64,000 bases of DNA, from the NCBI RefSeq assembly GCF_017355855.1, contig NZ_JAFEWD010000007.1:155250-219249 (forward strand), read 5' to 3'. Every line of letters starts with the position of its first letter. Positions within the stretch are counted from its first letter, which is position 1. The notes under the pieces were generated by a model that did not search any database, was not told the origin of the DNA, and saw only the letters and a list, made by a program, of their open reading frames with translations. The position numbers were made by a program, and so were the translations under genes. The DNA comes from Pedobacter sp. SYSU D00535. Lineage in GTDB: Bacteria > Bacteroidota > Bacteroidia > Sphingobacteriales > Sphingobacteriaceae. Positions 16,633-25,796 of the stretch are shown piece after piece.

Positions 16633-17247
16633 ATGACGATTTTGATTGCAGACGATCATGCCATTGTCAGGCATGGGATTACATTAGTTGTAAAGGACAT
16701 TCTTCCGCAAGCGATGGTGTACGAAGCGGACAGCTTTACCGCCGCGGTTAGGGCGTTAACGGCAAACGCTGTTGATCTATTGATCCTTGATATTAATATA
16801 CCGGGCGGCAATAACGTAGAAATGATTGAGCATGTCAAGACGGTATTTCCGTCCACCAAAGTGCTCATGTTTTCAGGATATGATGAACTGCTGTACAGTG
16901 AGCGCTGCATCGCACTAGGGGCAAGTGGTTATCTTAGTAAAAATGCTTCCCCTTCTGATATCAAAAACGCGATCCGCACGGTACTTAGCGGCCGGACATA
17001 CATCAGTGAAGAGGTGAAAAGTAGTTCTGTAGGTGGCGAGAATGGCAACCTCCTCAGTCTTTTATCCAATAGAGAGCTTGAAGTGGCCATGCTGCTTGTA
17101 CAAGGTTTGGGAGTTATAGAGATATCAAAATCGCTCAACCTCCAAACATCTACCGTGAGTACCTACAAAAACAGGGTTTTCGAAAAATTACGAATCAGTA
17201 ACCTAGCGGACTTGATCGAGAAGTTCAAACTGTATAAATCCCTATAA
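16633..17247 (+). CDS. NarL/LuxR-type response regulator
   Basis: 204 residues: a receiver domain (MTILIADDHAIVRHG, phospho-acceptor Asp about 53 in LLILDINIPGG, LMFSGYDE, GYLSKNAS) and a C-terminal LuxR helix-turn-helix (LSNRELEVAMLLVQGLGVIE then TSTVSTYKNRVFEKL). No partner kinase is adjacent. It is divergent from the phosphatase and 188 bases upstream of the adhesin/T9SS operon in the same direction, which makes that operon a plausible target (inference). Confidence 0.93.
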   Translation: MTILIADDHAIVRHGITLVVKDILPQAMVYEADSFTAAVRALTANAVDLLILDINIPGGNNVEMIEHVKTVFPSTKVLMFSGYDELLYSERCIALGASGYLSKNASPSDIKNAIRTVLSGRTYISEEVKSSSVGGENGNLLSLLSNRELEVAMLLVQGLGVIEISKSLNLQTSTVSTYKNRVFEKLRISNLADLIEKFKLYKSL

Positions 17248-17364
17248 TCCTATCTTTTTTCCTGACTGAAGACTTTCAGTTGATTCCACGCTATCATATT
17301 TTTTGCCGCGAAAAATCTTTTCGCTTGTCGAACTATTACTACAAAAAAAACGTAAAGCGGGGGG

Positions 17365-17372
17365 TACTTTTG
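17365..17372 (+). promoter_or_regulatory. Candidate -7 promoter element of the adhesin operon
   Basis: TACTTTTG fits the Bacteroidota -7 consensus TAnnTTTG and lies 63 bases before the adhesin start. No good TTTG -33 element is at the expected spacing, so an activator may be needed or the match may be chance. Confidence 0.35.
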
Positions 17373-17435
17373 TAGAAGATGAGTTGGCAGCTACGCTCTC
17401 TAGGCTGTCTTGATTAGATTTATTACTTCAGGCTT

Positions 17436-20400
17436 ATGGCAAAATATTTACGCGCAGTACTATTTTTCGCTTTTTTTATATACGCCGGCGATTTGCTCGC
17501 GCAGTTTCCGTTTTATGAATCCTTCATGGGGCCAACGGCCAAGAATTTGGTTTTTGGTGGCGAGCCGACAGCTTACCTGACTTCCGGAATCAATGATCCC
17601 GACGGACAGGGCTATTTACGGCTCACTAACAAAGACAATAATCAAACGGGTTATGTGGTGTGTAACGCCGTCTTTCCGTCTACCAAAGGTTTTAGTGTAG
17701 AATTTGAGTATTTCACGCACGGAAACAACGATATTTATTACCCGGGTGCAGACGGTATCTGCTTTTTTATGTTTGATGCTACGGCGAATCCCTTTAATAT
17801 TGGTGCATTTGGAGGCGCTTTAGGGTACGCTCAGCGTTATCTGGCAGAACCTGGCAAGCCGGTTGTACATCTTCCCGGTGTAAGTAAAGGGTACATAGGT
17901 GTAGGTTTGGACGAATGGGGTAACTATGCAAAAGCTTTTGAGGGAAAAGTTGGAGGCTTATCGTATAAGACGGAACACCAGGTAGTGATTCGCGGAGCAG
18001 GAGACGGAAAGGACACGGTTAACAATTATCCTTATCTGACTTCCCGGAAAACAGTCGACCTCCCTACGCCTTTCCATCTTAATGGAGCTAACCGGGAGGC
18101 TGTTAATGAAAACATCAACGGATACCGTAAAGCAATTTTCGAACTCCAACCCAGACCGGGCGGCGGTTATTTTGTAACCGTTAAAATTCGTTACAACAGC
18201 GGAGGAGTAATCAACACTGCTACCGTTATCGACAATTTTGAGTACACTACTCCGGCTCCTCCATTCCTGAAATTTGGTTTTGGCTCCTCTACCGGAGGTA
18301 CCAATAATTACCACGAGATACGAAATCTCTCCATTAACCTTCCCGGTGACGCTAACGTGCCTCCGCCTACGCCGAAGGACGATAGTTTCACTGTAGGTCA
18401 GGGAGATCTATCCGGAACGGTCAAGCTTGCTGCTACAGCTAATGACGAACCTGGTGATCCAAGTGGAGCAATTGATAAAGCGAGTATAGACTTTGATGCT
18501 ACCACGCCAGGTATTCAATCAAGTCTCTTGGTGCCAGGAAGGGGAACATTTAAAGCCGATTCAGAAGGGAACGTAACCTTTATACCGGTCGATGCTACTG
18601 TCACAGGGTCTGTTTCTGTTAAATATTCTATCAACGACCTGTACAGCCAAACGTCACCAACGCAAGCTTCGATTACTGTTTTAATAAATCGAAGTCCAAC
18701 GGCTGTTGACGATAATGTAGCAGCTTTCCTGCAGGGGACGTCTAGTACATTCAGTGTAACGGCAAACGACACGGATCCGGAATCAGATGCAATAAACCCT
18801 GCCAGTATTGATCTTGATCCGTCAACTCTTGCAGAGGATAAAACAAAAGTAGTAGCGAACGAAGGAACTTATCAGGCTAACAATGACGGGACGGTTACAT
18901 TTACTCCGCTCGCTGGTTTTTACGGAAATGCTACTCCGATAACTTATACCATTAAAGATGCTTTCGGTGCGGTGAGTAATGCAGCAACTATCACTACGAA
19001 AGTTACAGCACTATACCAGCCCCCGGTAACAGCCCCCGACAGTAAAAGTACGGATGAGGACACTCCAGTTACTTTTAACATTCTTGCAAATGATACCAAT
19101 GGAGACGGAACTATAGTGCCGTCCACGGTGGATTTGAATCCAGCTACACCTGAAGAAGAGAAGACTTTTTATGTGGTTAATGAAGGAACTTATACAGTTG
19201 ATAACCTGGGGAATGTCACCTTCACTCCTTTAACTAACTTCAAGGGGATTGTAAATACGACCAATTATACGGTAAAAGACAATACTGGTGTGGTTAGTAA
19301 GCCAACAGCAATTAATGTAACGGTAAATTCGGTAAATGATGCGCCGGTAATTACCTTCATTAACGAGACTACTGCTGAAGACACCCCCGTAACCTTTGGC
19401 TTACCTTTAGCACTTGATGCGGATGGAACCGTTAATCTAAGTACTATCGATCTCGATCCCTCAACAGTAGCGGAAGAAAAAACTTTCACGGTAGCAGGGA
19501 AAGGTACCTTTGAAGCGAAACCTGACGGTAAAATCACGTTTACTCCTGTGTTGAATTTCACAGGGACAGTCGGACCGGTTAAATACACCGTCAAGGATAA
19601 CGAGGGTGCGGTGAGTAACATTGAAAATATCACAGTGACGGTTACTCCGGCAAATGATGCTCCAACGGTAGCTAATCAGAATTTGAAGACGAATGAGAAT
19701 ACAGCGCTTACAATTAATTTAATTTCCACCTTTGCCGACATTGATGGTACCCCCGATTTAAGTAGTATAGTTACCACAGGTTTGACGCATGGCACCCTTA
19801 CCTCCAATGGTGATGGCACTTTCAAGTATCAGCCCAACACCGGATACTTCGGACTTGATGGATTTAATTATTCTATCAAAGATAATGACGGCATTCTTTC
19901 TAATTCAGCCCGTGTCAGTATCACGGTGAACGGCAGGCCGTTTGCTGCCAGAGATTACAAGAATGTTAATGAAAATTCCGCTCCGGTGATCATCAACCTG
20001 GCCGCCAATGACAGCGATCCGGAAAATGCATTGAACCTTGCAAGTATTGTGGTAAGTAACATTTCAAACCTGGGAGAAGTTGGTGTAAAAGCAGACGGAA
20101 CCGTAGAATACAAACCTAAACATGGCTATCACGGGGAAGAAACGTTTACTTATACCATTAAGGATGCGGAGGGTTTTGAATCAAATTCTGGAATAGTAAC
20201 TATCCTGATAAATGCTTTACCAGTAGCAAGAGACGACGCATTTAAATATACGGCAGCAGGTCCTAATGAGCTTTTTATTTTAAATAATGATAATGATCCA
20301 ACTTTAACCGGCCGCCTTGACGTAGCCAGTGTCACATTTAGTACACCTGCAAATGGTACTTTAACTCTAAATACTGATGGCAGCGTACGATACACTCCTA

Positions 20401-22658
20401 AGTCAGGCTATCAGGGCCCTGATAGTTTTACCTATACTGTTAAGGATAACGAAGGTGCAGTATCGAACGTTGCAACTGTAAATCTTACTTTCAATCCTGC
20501 CCCTGTCGCCAGAAATGATGAAGGGTATTTCTTGAAGAGAGATACAGAGATTACCATTCCAGTTTTGGATAACGATACTGATAACCATGCCCTGGATCGT
20601 ACAACAATCCAGGCGACTAACGGTACTATCGGAACCACGAGCGTTAATCCCGATGGAACTGTTAAGTATCAGCCTTATCCTGGTCAATTCGGAAATGATA
20701 CTTTTACCTATACTGTGAAAGATCAGGAAGGGGCACGTTCAAACGTCGCTACGGTAAAAGTTAAGGTTGTTCCTGCACCTATTGCAGTTGACGACTTCAA
20801 CAATAAAGTAAATCCAGGAGCGTCGACAGAGATTTTTGTTAAGGCAAACGACTTTGCTGTAGACGGAACAATCGACCTTGCAACCATCACTATAAAAACG
20901 CCACCAGCACACGGTAATGCTGTCTTAATTGACAATACCAGTGGCAAAGTTCGCTTCACTCCAACCCCCGGTTATTCCGGACCGGACAGATTTACCTACA
21001 CAATTAAAGATACGTATGGCTATGAGTCCATTCCAGCTACTGTACATATTACCATCAATGCTCCTCCTATTGCCGATGACATTACCTCTATAAAGGTAAA
21101 CTCAGGTTCTGAGGTGGTGATCGATGTAATTCCTTTTACAAGGGATTTAGACAACAGTGGAATTAACCGTGGATCAGTAGCTGTAAAGGATGCTACCAAT
21201 GCTTCTTTTGTTGGGGTGAATCCAACCACAGGGGCGGTAACATATAGGCCTCAACCAGGATGGTATGGCAATGCCACGCTAAAGTACAGCGTGAAAGATA
21301 ATGACGGGGCAGAGTCGAATGTGGCTACTGTTAGCATTCGTGTTAACGGCCCTCCGGTTACTAAAGATGACGGCCTAATTAGGCTGAATGCCGGTTCTGC
21401 AATCGACATAGATGTTTTACAGAACGACTTTGATTCTGATGCTGCTACCTTAACAGGAGCTTCCATATTTCCTGTAAAGCCGGCTAACGGAACTGTAGTC
21501 GTAAATAATGGCAAAGTAAGGTTCACTCCTGATCCGGGCTTTTCAGGTTCAGAAACATTTTCGTATACTATAAAGGATGCTGACGGGGCAGAATCAAATA
21601 TATCGACTGTTACGCTAAGGGTAAATGCGCTTCCTATTGCTAATAATGATCTTATTAGTACTGAGTTTAACCGGCCGGTAACTATCCGTATTCTTGATAA
21701 TGATACTGACAAGGAGGGACCTCTTGAATTAACAAGTGTGATAGTTATTACCCAGCCGCTGCATGGAACTTTAAGAGTCGATCCTGATGGAAGTGTGTAC
21801 TACACCCCTAATGCCGGATATCATGGCCCCGACTTTTTCCGATATACGGTGAAGGACCTGGATGTAGCTGCTTCCAACGAGGCACGTGCTGATATCACCG
21901 TTCACCCTCCTACAAAATTGGGATTAGCGAAAAAGTTAGCGTCTTTAAACAAAGCGGTTAATGGCAGCTACGATGCGAAATTCTTGTTTACACTTGTGAA
22001 TTTCGGTTCTGATCAACTTGAAAAGGTAAGTTTAACCGATGATCTGGCAAGCGCACTGGCAGGTTCAACCTTTGCTGTAAAGAGTGTGACTACTTCGGGC
22101 GGACTGGTAGCAAACACGAACTACGATGGAAAAACTACGATCGAAATGCTCAACCCGACCAGTACCTTGGCGGGAAATAGTACCGCAACTGTAGAGTTGG
22201 TAGTGAATATTAAGATGGAGAACGAGGAGAAGGCAACTTTCCAAAATAGTGCTTTCGCCACTGGTCAGTCGTCTAGAAATGGTATCATTACCAAAGACCA
22301 ATCAACAGATGGAACTAAACCGGATGTCACTTCGCCAGGAGACGTAACTTCAGCTATATCAACAGAGATTGTAGTTGAGAAACCGAAACAGTTTATTCCA
22401 GCTGGCTTCTCTCCAAACGGTGACGGAACTAATGACAATTTCGTGATTGAAAACACCGGCAATAATCGGATTTCACTTGAGATATTTAACCGTTGGGGTA
22501 ACCGGGTATACAGAAGCAGCGATTATAAAAACGACTGGGACGGAAGGTGTACGGAAGGGGTTCGACTGGGAGAATATGTTCCTGACGGCACCTACTATTA
22601 CATTGTGAACATAGAAACTGTAGGAAAACAAGTGGGATACATCACTATAAAAAGATAA
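17436..22658 (+). CDS. Giant surface adhesin: L-type-lectin-like domain, 12 cadherin/Ig-like repeats, gliding-type C-terminal domain
   Basis: 1740 residues. A signal peptide (about 1-23) precedes a legume-lectin-like domain (about 24-305; GADGICFFMFDATANPFNIG). Twelve tandem repeats start near residues 309, 417, 526, 631, 738, 832, 926, 1020, 1113, 1208, 1305 and 1398. Each has an NDxD-like calcium-binding pattern and ends in FxYTxKDxxGxxSN. Repeats 1-4 are longer (about 105 residues) and share a DLDPST-EEKTF insert; repeats 5-12 are about 94 residues. A DUF11-like segment (about 1490-1600) and a gliding motility-associated C-terminal domain (about 1650-1740; FSPNGDGTNDNF, FNRWGNRVY, PDGTYYYIV) end the protein, marking it as a T9SS type B substrate. 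The PorP-like gene follows one base after its stop. Confidence 0.92.
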   Translation: MAKYLRAVLFFAFFIYAGDLLAQFPFYESFMGPTAKNLVFGGEPTAYLTSGINDPDGQGYLRLTNKDNNQTGYVVCNAVFPSTKGFSVEFEYFTHGNNDIYYPGADGICFFMFDATANPFNIGAFGGALGYAQRYLAEPGKPVVHLPGVSKGYIGVGLDEWGNYAKAFEGKVGGLSYKTEHQVVIRGAGDGKDTVNNYPYLTSRKTVDLPTPFHLNGANREAVNENINGYRKAIFELQPRPGGGYFVTVKIRYNSGGVINTATVIDNFEYTTPAPPFLKFGFGSSTGGTNNYHEIRNLSINLPGDANVPPPTPKDDSFTVGQGDLSGTVKLAATANDEPGDPSGAIDKASIDFDATTPGIQSSLLVPGRGTFKADSEGNVTFIPVDATVTGSVSVKYSINDLYSQTSPTQASITVLINRSPTAVDDNVAAFLQGTSSTFSVTANDTDPESDAINPASIDLDPSTLAEDKTKVVANEGTYQANNDGTVTFTPLAGFYGNATPITYTIKDAFGAVSNAATITTKVTALYQPPVTAPDSKSTDEDTPVTFNILANDTNGDGTIVPSTVDLNPATPEEEKTFYVVNEGTYTVDNLGNVTFTPLTNFKGIVNTTNYTVKDNTGVVSKPTAINVTVNSVNDAPVITFINETTAEDTPVTFGLPLALDADGTVNLSTIDLDPSTVAEEKTFTVAGKGTFEAKPDGKITFTPVLNFTGTVGPVKYTVKDNEGAVSNIENITVTVTPANDAPTVANQNLKTNENTALTINLISTFADIDGTPDLSSIVTTGLTHGTLTSNGDGTFKYQPNTGYFGLDGFNYSIKDNDGILSNSARVSITVNGRPFAARDYKNVNENSAPVIINLAANDSDPENALNLASIVVSNISNLGEVGVKADGTVEYKPKHGYHGEETFTYTIKDAEGFESNSGIVTILINALPVARDDAFKYTAAGPNELFILNNDNDPTLTGRLDVASVTFSTPANGTLTLNTDGSVRYTPKSGYQGPDSFTYTVKDNEGAVSNVATVNLTFNPAPVARNDEGYFLKRDTEITIPVLDNDTDNHALDRTTIQATNGTIGTTSVNPDGTVKYQPYPGQFGNDTFTYTVKDQEGARSNVATVKVKVVPAPIAVDDFNNKVNPGASTEIFVKANDFAVDGTIDLATITIKTPPAHGNAVLIDNTSGKVRFTPTPGYSGPDRFTYTIKDTYGYESIPATVHITINAPPIADDITSIKVNSGSEVVIDVIPFTRDLDNSGINRGSVAVKDATNASFVGVNPTTGAVTYRPQPGWYGNATLKYSVKDNDGAESNVATVSIRVNGPPVTKDDGLIRLNAGSAIDIDVLQNDFDSDAATLTGASIFPVKPANGTVVVNNGKVRFTPDPGFSGSETFSYTIKDADGAESNISTVTLRVNALPIANNDLISTEFNRPVTIRILDNDTDKEGPLELTSVIVITQPLHGTLRVDPDGSVYYTPNAGYHGPDFFRYTVKDLDVAASNEARADITVHPPTKLGLAKKLASLNKAVNGSYDAKFLFTLVNFGSDQLEKVSLTDDLASALAGSTFAVKSVTTSGGLVANTNYDGKTTIEMLNPTSTLAGNSTATVELVVNIKMENEEKATFQNSAFATGQSSRNGIITKDQSTDGTKPDVTSPGDVTSAISTEIVVEKPKQFIPAGFSPNGDGTNDNFVIENTGNNRISLEIFNRWGNRVYRSSDYKNDWDGRCTEGVRLGEYVPDGTYYYIVNIETVGKQVGYITIKR

Positions 22659-22659
22659 G

Positions 22660-23592
22660 ATGAGAAAGCTATTTATTTTAACCATAGTCTTCTTAACGGG
22701 ATTAGGGAACACTACCCAGGCGCAGCAAGAAGCGATGTACTCGCAGTACATGTTTAATACCCTGGCTGTTAATCCCGCCTACGCGGGAAGCCGCAATTTG
22801 ATTTCAGCAACTGGCTTATTGCGTAGTCAGTGGACGGGTATCGATGGAGCGCCCAGGACAACTACTTTCACAATCGATGCTCCCATTGAAGACAAACGGA
22901 TGGGGGTTGGAGTGCAGATATTTAGTGATAAAATCGGGATTACCAGCACTACGGGCGCTTTTGCAAGTTATGCCTACCGGATCAGAATGGACAAGGCGTC
23001 CTTGTCTTTCGGCTTGCAAGCGGGAGTGAGCCAGTATAGGGCTGATTTCTCATCTGTTTCTCTTAACTACGAAGGGGGCTCTAATGACGCGGCTTTTCAG
23101 GAAAATACGAACAAGCTAATGCCCAATTTTGGTACCGGTGTCTATTACAATTCTGACAGGTTTTATATAGGCCTTTCTGCCCCTCAATTGCTGAATAATA
23201 AATTTTCGGGCTTGAAGGTGGAGGGCGATAATTCTTTCGCAGGGAAACAGGCTCACTTTTTCCTTGCTTCGGGATACGTGATGCCGCTAGGAGAGGATTT
23301 TAGCTTTAAGCCCTCTTTCCTTTTGAAGGGGGTCCGCGGTGCGCCATTGGCCGCCGATTTTAATGGTACGTTGTGGATCAGGAATACAATCGCTTTCGGT
23401 GCTCAATATAGAACGAACGCAGCGTTTGCAGGCCTGCTGGAGCTGCAAGTGACGCCGCAAGTGCGACTGGGGTACGCGTACGATTATACTACTACCAGTC
23501 TGAAGAGTTATAGCGGAGGAAGTCACGAAATTATGCTTCGCTACGAGTTTGGGTTTGAAAAAGGAAAAGTGCTATCACCAAGGTATTTCTAA
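22660..23592 (+). CDS. PorP/SprF family T9SS-associated outer membrane protein
   Basis: 310 residues with a signal peptide and the classic opening of the family, QQEAMYSQYMFNTLAVNPAYAG, followed by alternating beta strands (RMGVGVQIFSDKIG, ASYAYRIRMDKASLSFGLQ) that fit an outer membrane barrel; it ends LRYEFGFEKGKVLSPRYF. PorP/SprF proteins help secrete or anchor large adhesins such as SprB via the type IX system. Its position, one base after the adhesin and overlapping the next gene by one base (TAATG), points to a dedicated partner of that adhesin. Confidence 0.94.
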   Translation: MRKLFILTIVFLTGLGNTTQAQQEAMYSQYMFNTLAVNPAYAGSRNLISATGLLRSQWTGIDGAPRTTTFTIDAPIEDKRMGVGVQIFSDKIGITSTTGAFASYAYRIRMDKASLSFGLQAGVSQYRADFSSVSLNYEGGSNDAAFQENTNKLMPNFGTGVYYNSDRFYIGLSAPQLLNNKFSGLKVEGDNSFAGKQAHFFLASGYVMPLGEDFSFKPSFLLKGVRGAPLAADFNGTLWIRNTIAFGAQYRTNAAFAGLLELQVTPQVRLGYAYDYTTTSLKSYSGGSHEIMLRYEFGFEKGKVLSPRYF

Positions 23593-25739
23593 TGTTTAGG
23601 TTTACGATTTTGAGAAAGATATTTTTAATACTATTTGTGTTGTTGACTGCTTCTGCGGAGCTGTTTCCTCAGGCACAGAGCAGTAAATCGGCAGTATTTA
23701 AAAAAGCTGCGAAAGAGTATAATGCAATGAGATATGTGGCGGCAGTTCCGTTGCTGAGGAAAGTGGTTAAAGCAGAGCCTCAAAACAAAGAGGCCAAGGA
23801 GATGCTGGCGAACAGTTATCGCAACCTGAAAAATTATGACCAAGCCTTGTATTGGTACGAGCGATTGAGCCAGGAGTCGGGGTTGAAGCCTCAGCTACTT
23901 TTGAATTATGCTGAAGCGCTTTTGACGAAGGAGCAATACGAAAAGGCAGAACAGTGGTATAGAAAATATCAGCAGTCCACGTACAACAAATCTGCGGCTA
24001 ACAACTTTGTAAAAGCCTTCCCCAGCCTTGGCCAGCTTAAAAAAAATACAAACGGCTATACCGTATCCTATCTTAACATCAATACAGCGGCCGCAGAATA
24101 CGCTCCAACATTCTATAAAGGCGGGTTGATCTTCAGCAGTAACCGTGAAACCAAGGGAATTAAACGGAAAGTATTCGCCTGGGATGGGACGCCTTACAGT
24201 AACCTTTTTACCGTGAGCGATATAAAATCGCTAAAAGGGATTAATCCCGATAGCGTGCTGCAGGACGTTAAGAAGAGGCCTGAAGCTTATAAGAAGCAGT
24301 TGTACAAATTTAATGACGACGATACAGAAGCCACAAGTAACGACAGTAGAACGCTGGGGCATTTTGCGGCAATGGTGGTGAAGGATACGCTTGGTAAAGT
24401 ATTAGCCGAACAGGTAAAAGTAGAAATGCTGCCATCTAAAGTAAATTCAGAGTACCATGAGGCGGCAGCGGTCTACAGTAACGGAAGTCTGTTTTTTACA
24501 AGGAACAACTACTATAAACGGAAGGCAGGCTCGAGTAAGGAGGGGATCAACAAGCTTAAGATATTCACGGCTTCGGGCGAAAATTTTGACGAGGTGCTGC
24601 CTTTTGAATTCAATAGCGACGAATATTCTGTAGGACACCCTGCCATCAGTAAAGATGGAAAGATTCTGATTTTTGCTTCGGACATGCCAGCGGGCTACGG
24701 AGGATCAGACCTCTACTACTGCACACGTCAATCAGTGGACAACAGCTGGAGTAAGCCTATTAACATGGGCGGGATCATTAACACCGAGGGTAACGAACTA
24801 TTTCCATTTATCGACAACAAAGGAGGGTTAATCTTTTCCTCCACCGGCCACTTTGGACTTGGTGGCTTGGATCTTTTTTATATCAACCTTGATGGGATTA
24901 AGCCCAAAGGAGTGCCGGTTAACTTCGGCTCACCAGTGAATTCGTCCGTAGATGATTTTGCAGCAATCATCAATGAAGACGGTCGTACCGGATATTTTAG
25001 CTCCAACCGCAGAGGGAATGACGACATTTACAGTTTCTCATCGAATCCTTTTTCAATAACTTTAAAGGGTAAGGTAAGCGATTCAAAGACCGGTAAGGCA
25101 ATCGCCAACAGCAGGGTCATTTTGAGCGGGTTCAATTTAAAGGATAGTGTGTCAACGGATGGGAACGGCCAATTCAGTATCACTCTTGATAAAGAAGTTG
25201 ATTACCAGGCAGACGTGAAAAAGGAAGGTTACTTGAGTGCACAATCAAAATTAACAACTAAGGGGATACGCAAAGATTCGGTAATCCGCGTAAGCTACAA
25301 CCTTGATCTTGTTCCTCCCGTGCGGAAGCAGGTGATTGTTAATTGTGACTCCATTCGCAAGGCTTTCGAAGTACACAATATTTATTACGACGTAGACAAG
25401 TCTTTAATCCGCCCGGATGCGGTTCCAGCCCTGGATCACGTAGTAAGGCTTTTAAAAGAGAATCCCGGTATCTCAGTGGTTGCAGCAAGTCATTGTGACA
25501 GCCGTGCTAATGAGGAGTACAATATCAAGTTATCTTTAAGAAGGTCGAATGCGGTGAGAGATTATCTCATAGCGCACGGAATTGAGGCAAAGCGGATTAA
25601 AGCGGAGTATTACGGCAAAAGCCGGTTGGCAGTAGAGGGAGATGAAAGTGCCGAAGATATACAACGACTTAATCGAAGAACAGAATTTTTTGTGATTGCT
25701 AACGGCGTAAATGTTACGCTGCAGGGGTGTTTGAAGTAA
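23592..25739 (+). CDS. TPR - PD40 propeller - carboxypeptidase-regulatory-like - OmpA protein (PorE-like)
   Basis: 715 residues with a signal peptide. Domains in order: TPR helices about 30-140 (AAKEYNAMRYVAAVPLLRKV, YDQALYWYERLS), a PD40/WD40-like propeller about 150-480 (repeated LIFSSNRE, ILIFASDMPAGYGGSDLYY, GYFSSNRRGNDDIYSF), a carboxypeptidase-regulatory-like fold about 490-580, and an OmpA peptidoglycan-binding domain about 600-710 (YYDVDKSLIRPDA, SHCDSRANEEYN, RRSNAVRDYL). This is the build of T9SS PorE and of OmpA proteins paired with PorP/SprF. It would tether the secretion or adhesin complex to peptidoglycan. Last gene of the operon, followed by a terminator. Confidence 0.93.
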   Translation: MFRFTILRKIFLILFVLLTASAELFPQAQSSKSAVFKKAAKEYNAMRYVAAVPLLRKVVKAEPQNKEAKEMLANSYRNLKNYDQALYWYERLSQESGLKPQLLLNYAEALLTKEQYEKAEQWYRKYQQSTYNKSAANNFVKAFPSLGQLKKNTNGYTVSYLNINTAAAEYAPTFYKGGLIFSSNRETKGIKRKVFAWDGTPYSNLFTVSDIKSLKGINPDSVLQDVKKRPEAYKKQLYKFNDDDTEATSNDSRTLGHFAAMVVKDTLGKVLAEQVKVEMLPSKVNSEYHEAAAVYSNGSLFFTRNNYYKRKAGSSKEGINKLKIFTASGENFDEVLPFEFNSDEYSVGHPAISKDGKILIFASDMPAGYGGSDLYYCTRQSVDNSWSKPINMGGIINTEGNELFPFIDNKGGLIFSSTGHFGLGGLDLFYINLDGIKPKGVPVNFGSPVNSSVDDFAAIINEDGRTGYFSSNRRGNDDIYSFSSNPFSITLKGKVSDSKTGKAIANSRVILSGFNLKDSVSTDGNGQFSITLDKEVDYQADVKKEGYLSAQSKLTTKGIRKDSVIRVSYNLDLVPPVRKQVIVNCDSIRKAFEVHNIYYDVDKSLIRPDAVPALDHVVRLLKENPGISVVAASHCDSRANEEYNIKLSLRRSNAVRDYLIAHGIEAKRIKAEYYGKSRLAVEGDESAEDIQRLNRRTEFFVIANGVNVTLQGCLK

Positions 25740-25765
25740 GGCTTATTTTGAGGGGAGTAAAGTAG

Positions 25766-25796
25766 AGGCCGGGGCGTTTTGCTCCGGCCTTTTTTA
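25766..25796 (+). terminator. Strong intrinsic terminator of the adhesin/T9SS operon
   Basis: A 10-base-pair GC-rich stem (AGGCCGGGGC with GCTCCGGCCT, one G-T pair) with loop GTTTT and a run of six T. It ends 27 bases after the OmpA gene and touches the stop of the convergent receptor gene. Confidence 0.9.

Noticed and set aside
17958..22301. Many minus-strand open frames opposite the adhesin
   Set aside because: They are antisense shadows of a long repetitive gene, rich in Ser/Val/Thr, with no start context or recognisable domains.
17436..22658. Possibility of a CRISPR or DNA-level tandem repeat array in the adhesin gene
   Set aside because: The repetition is at protein level with diverged codons; there are no short identical repeats with unique spacers.
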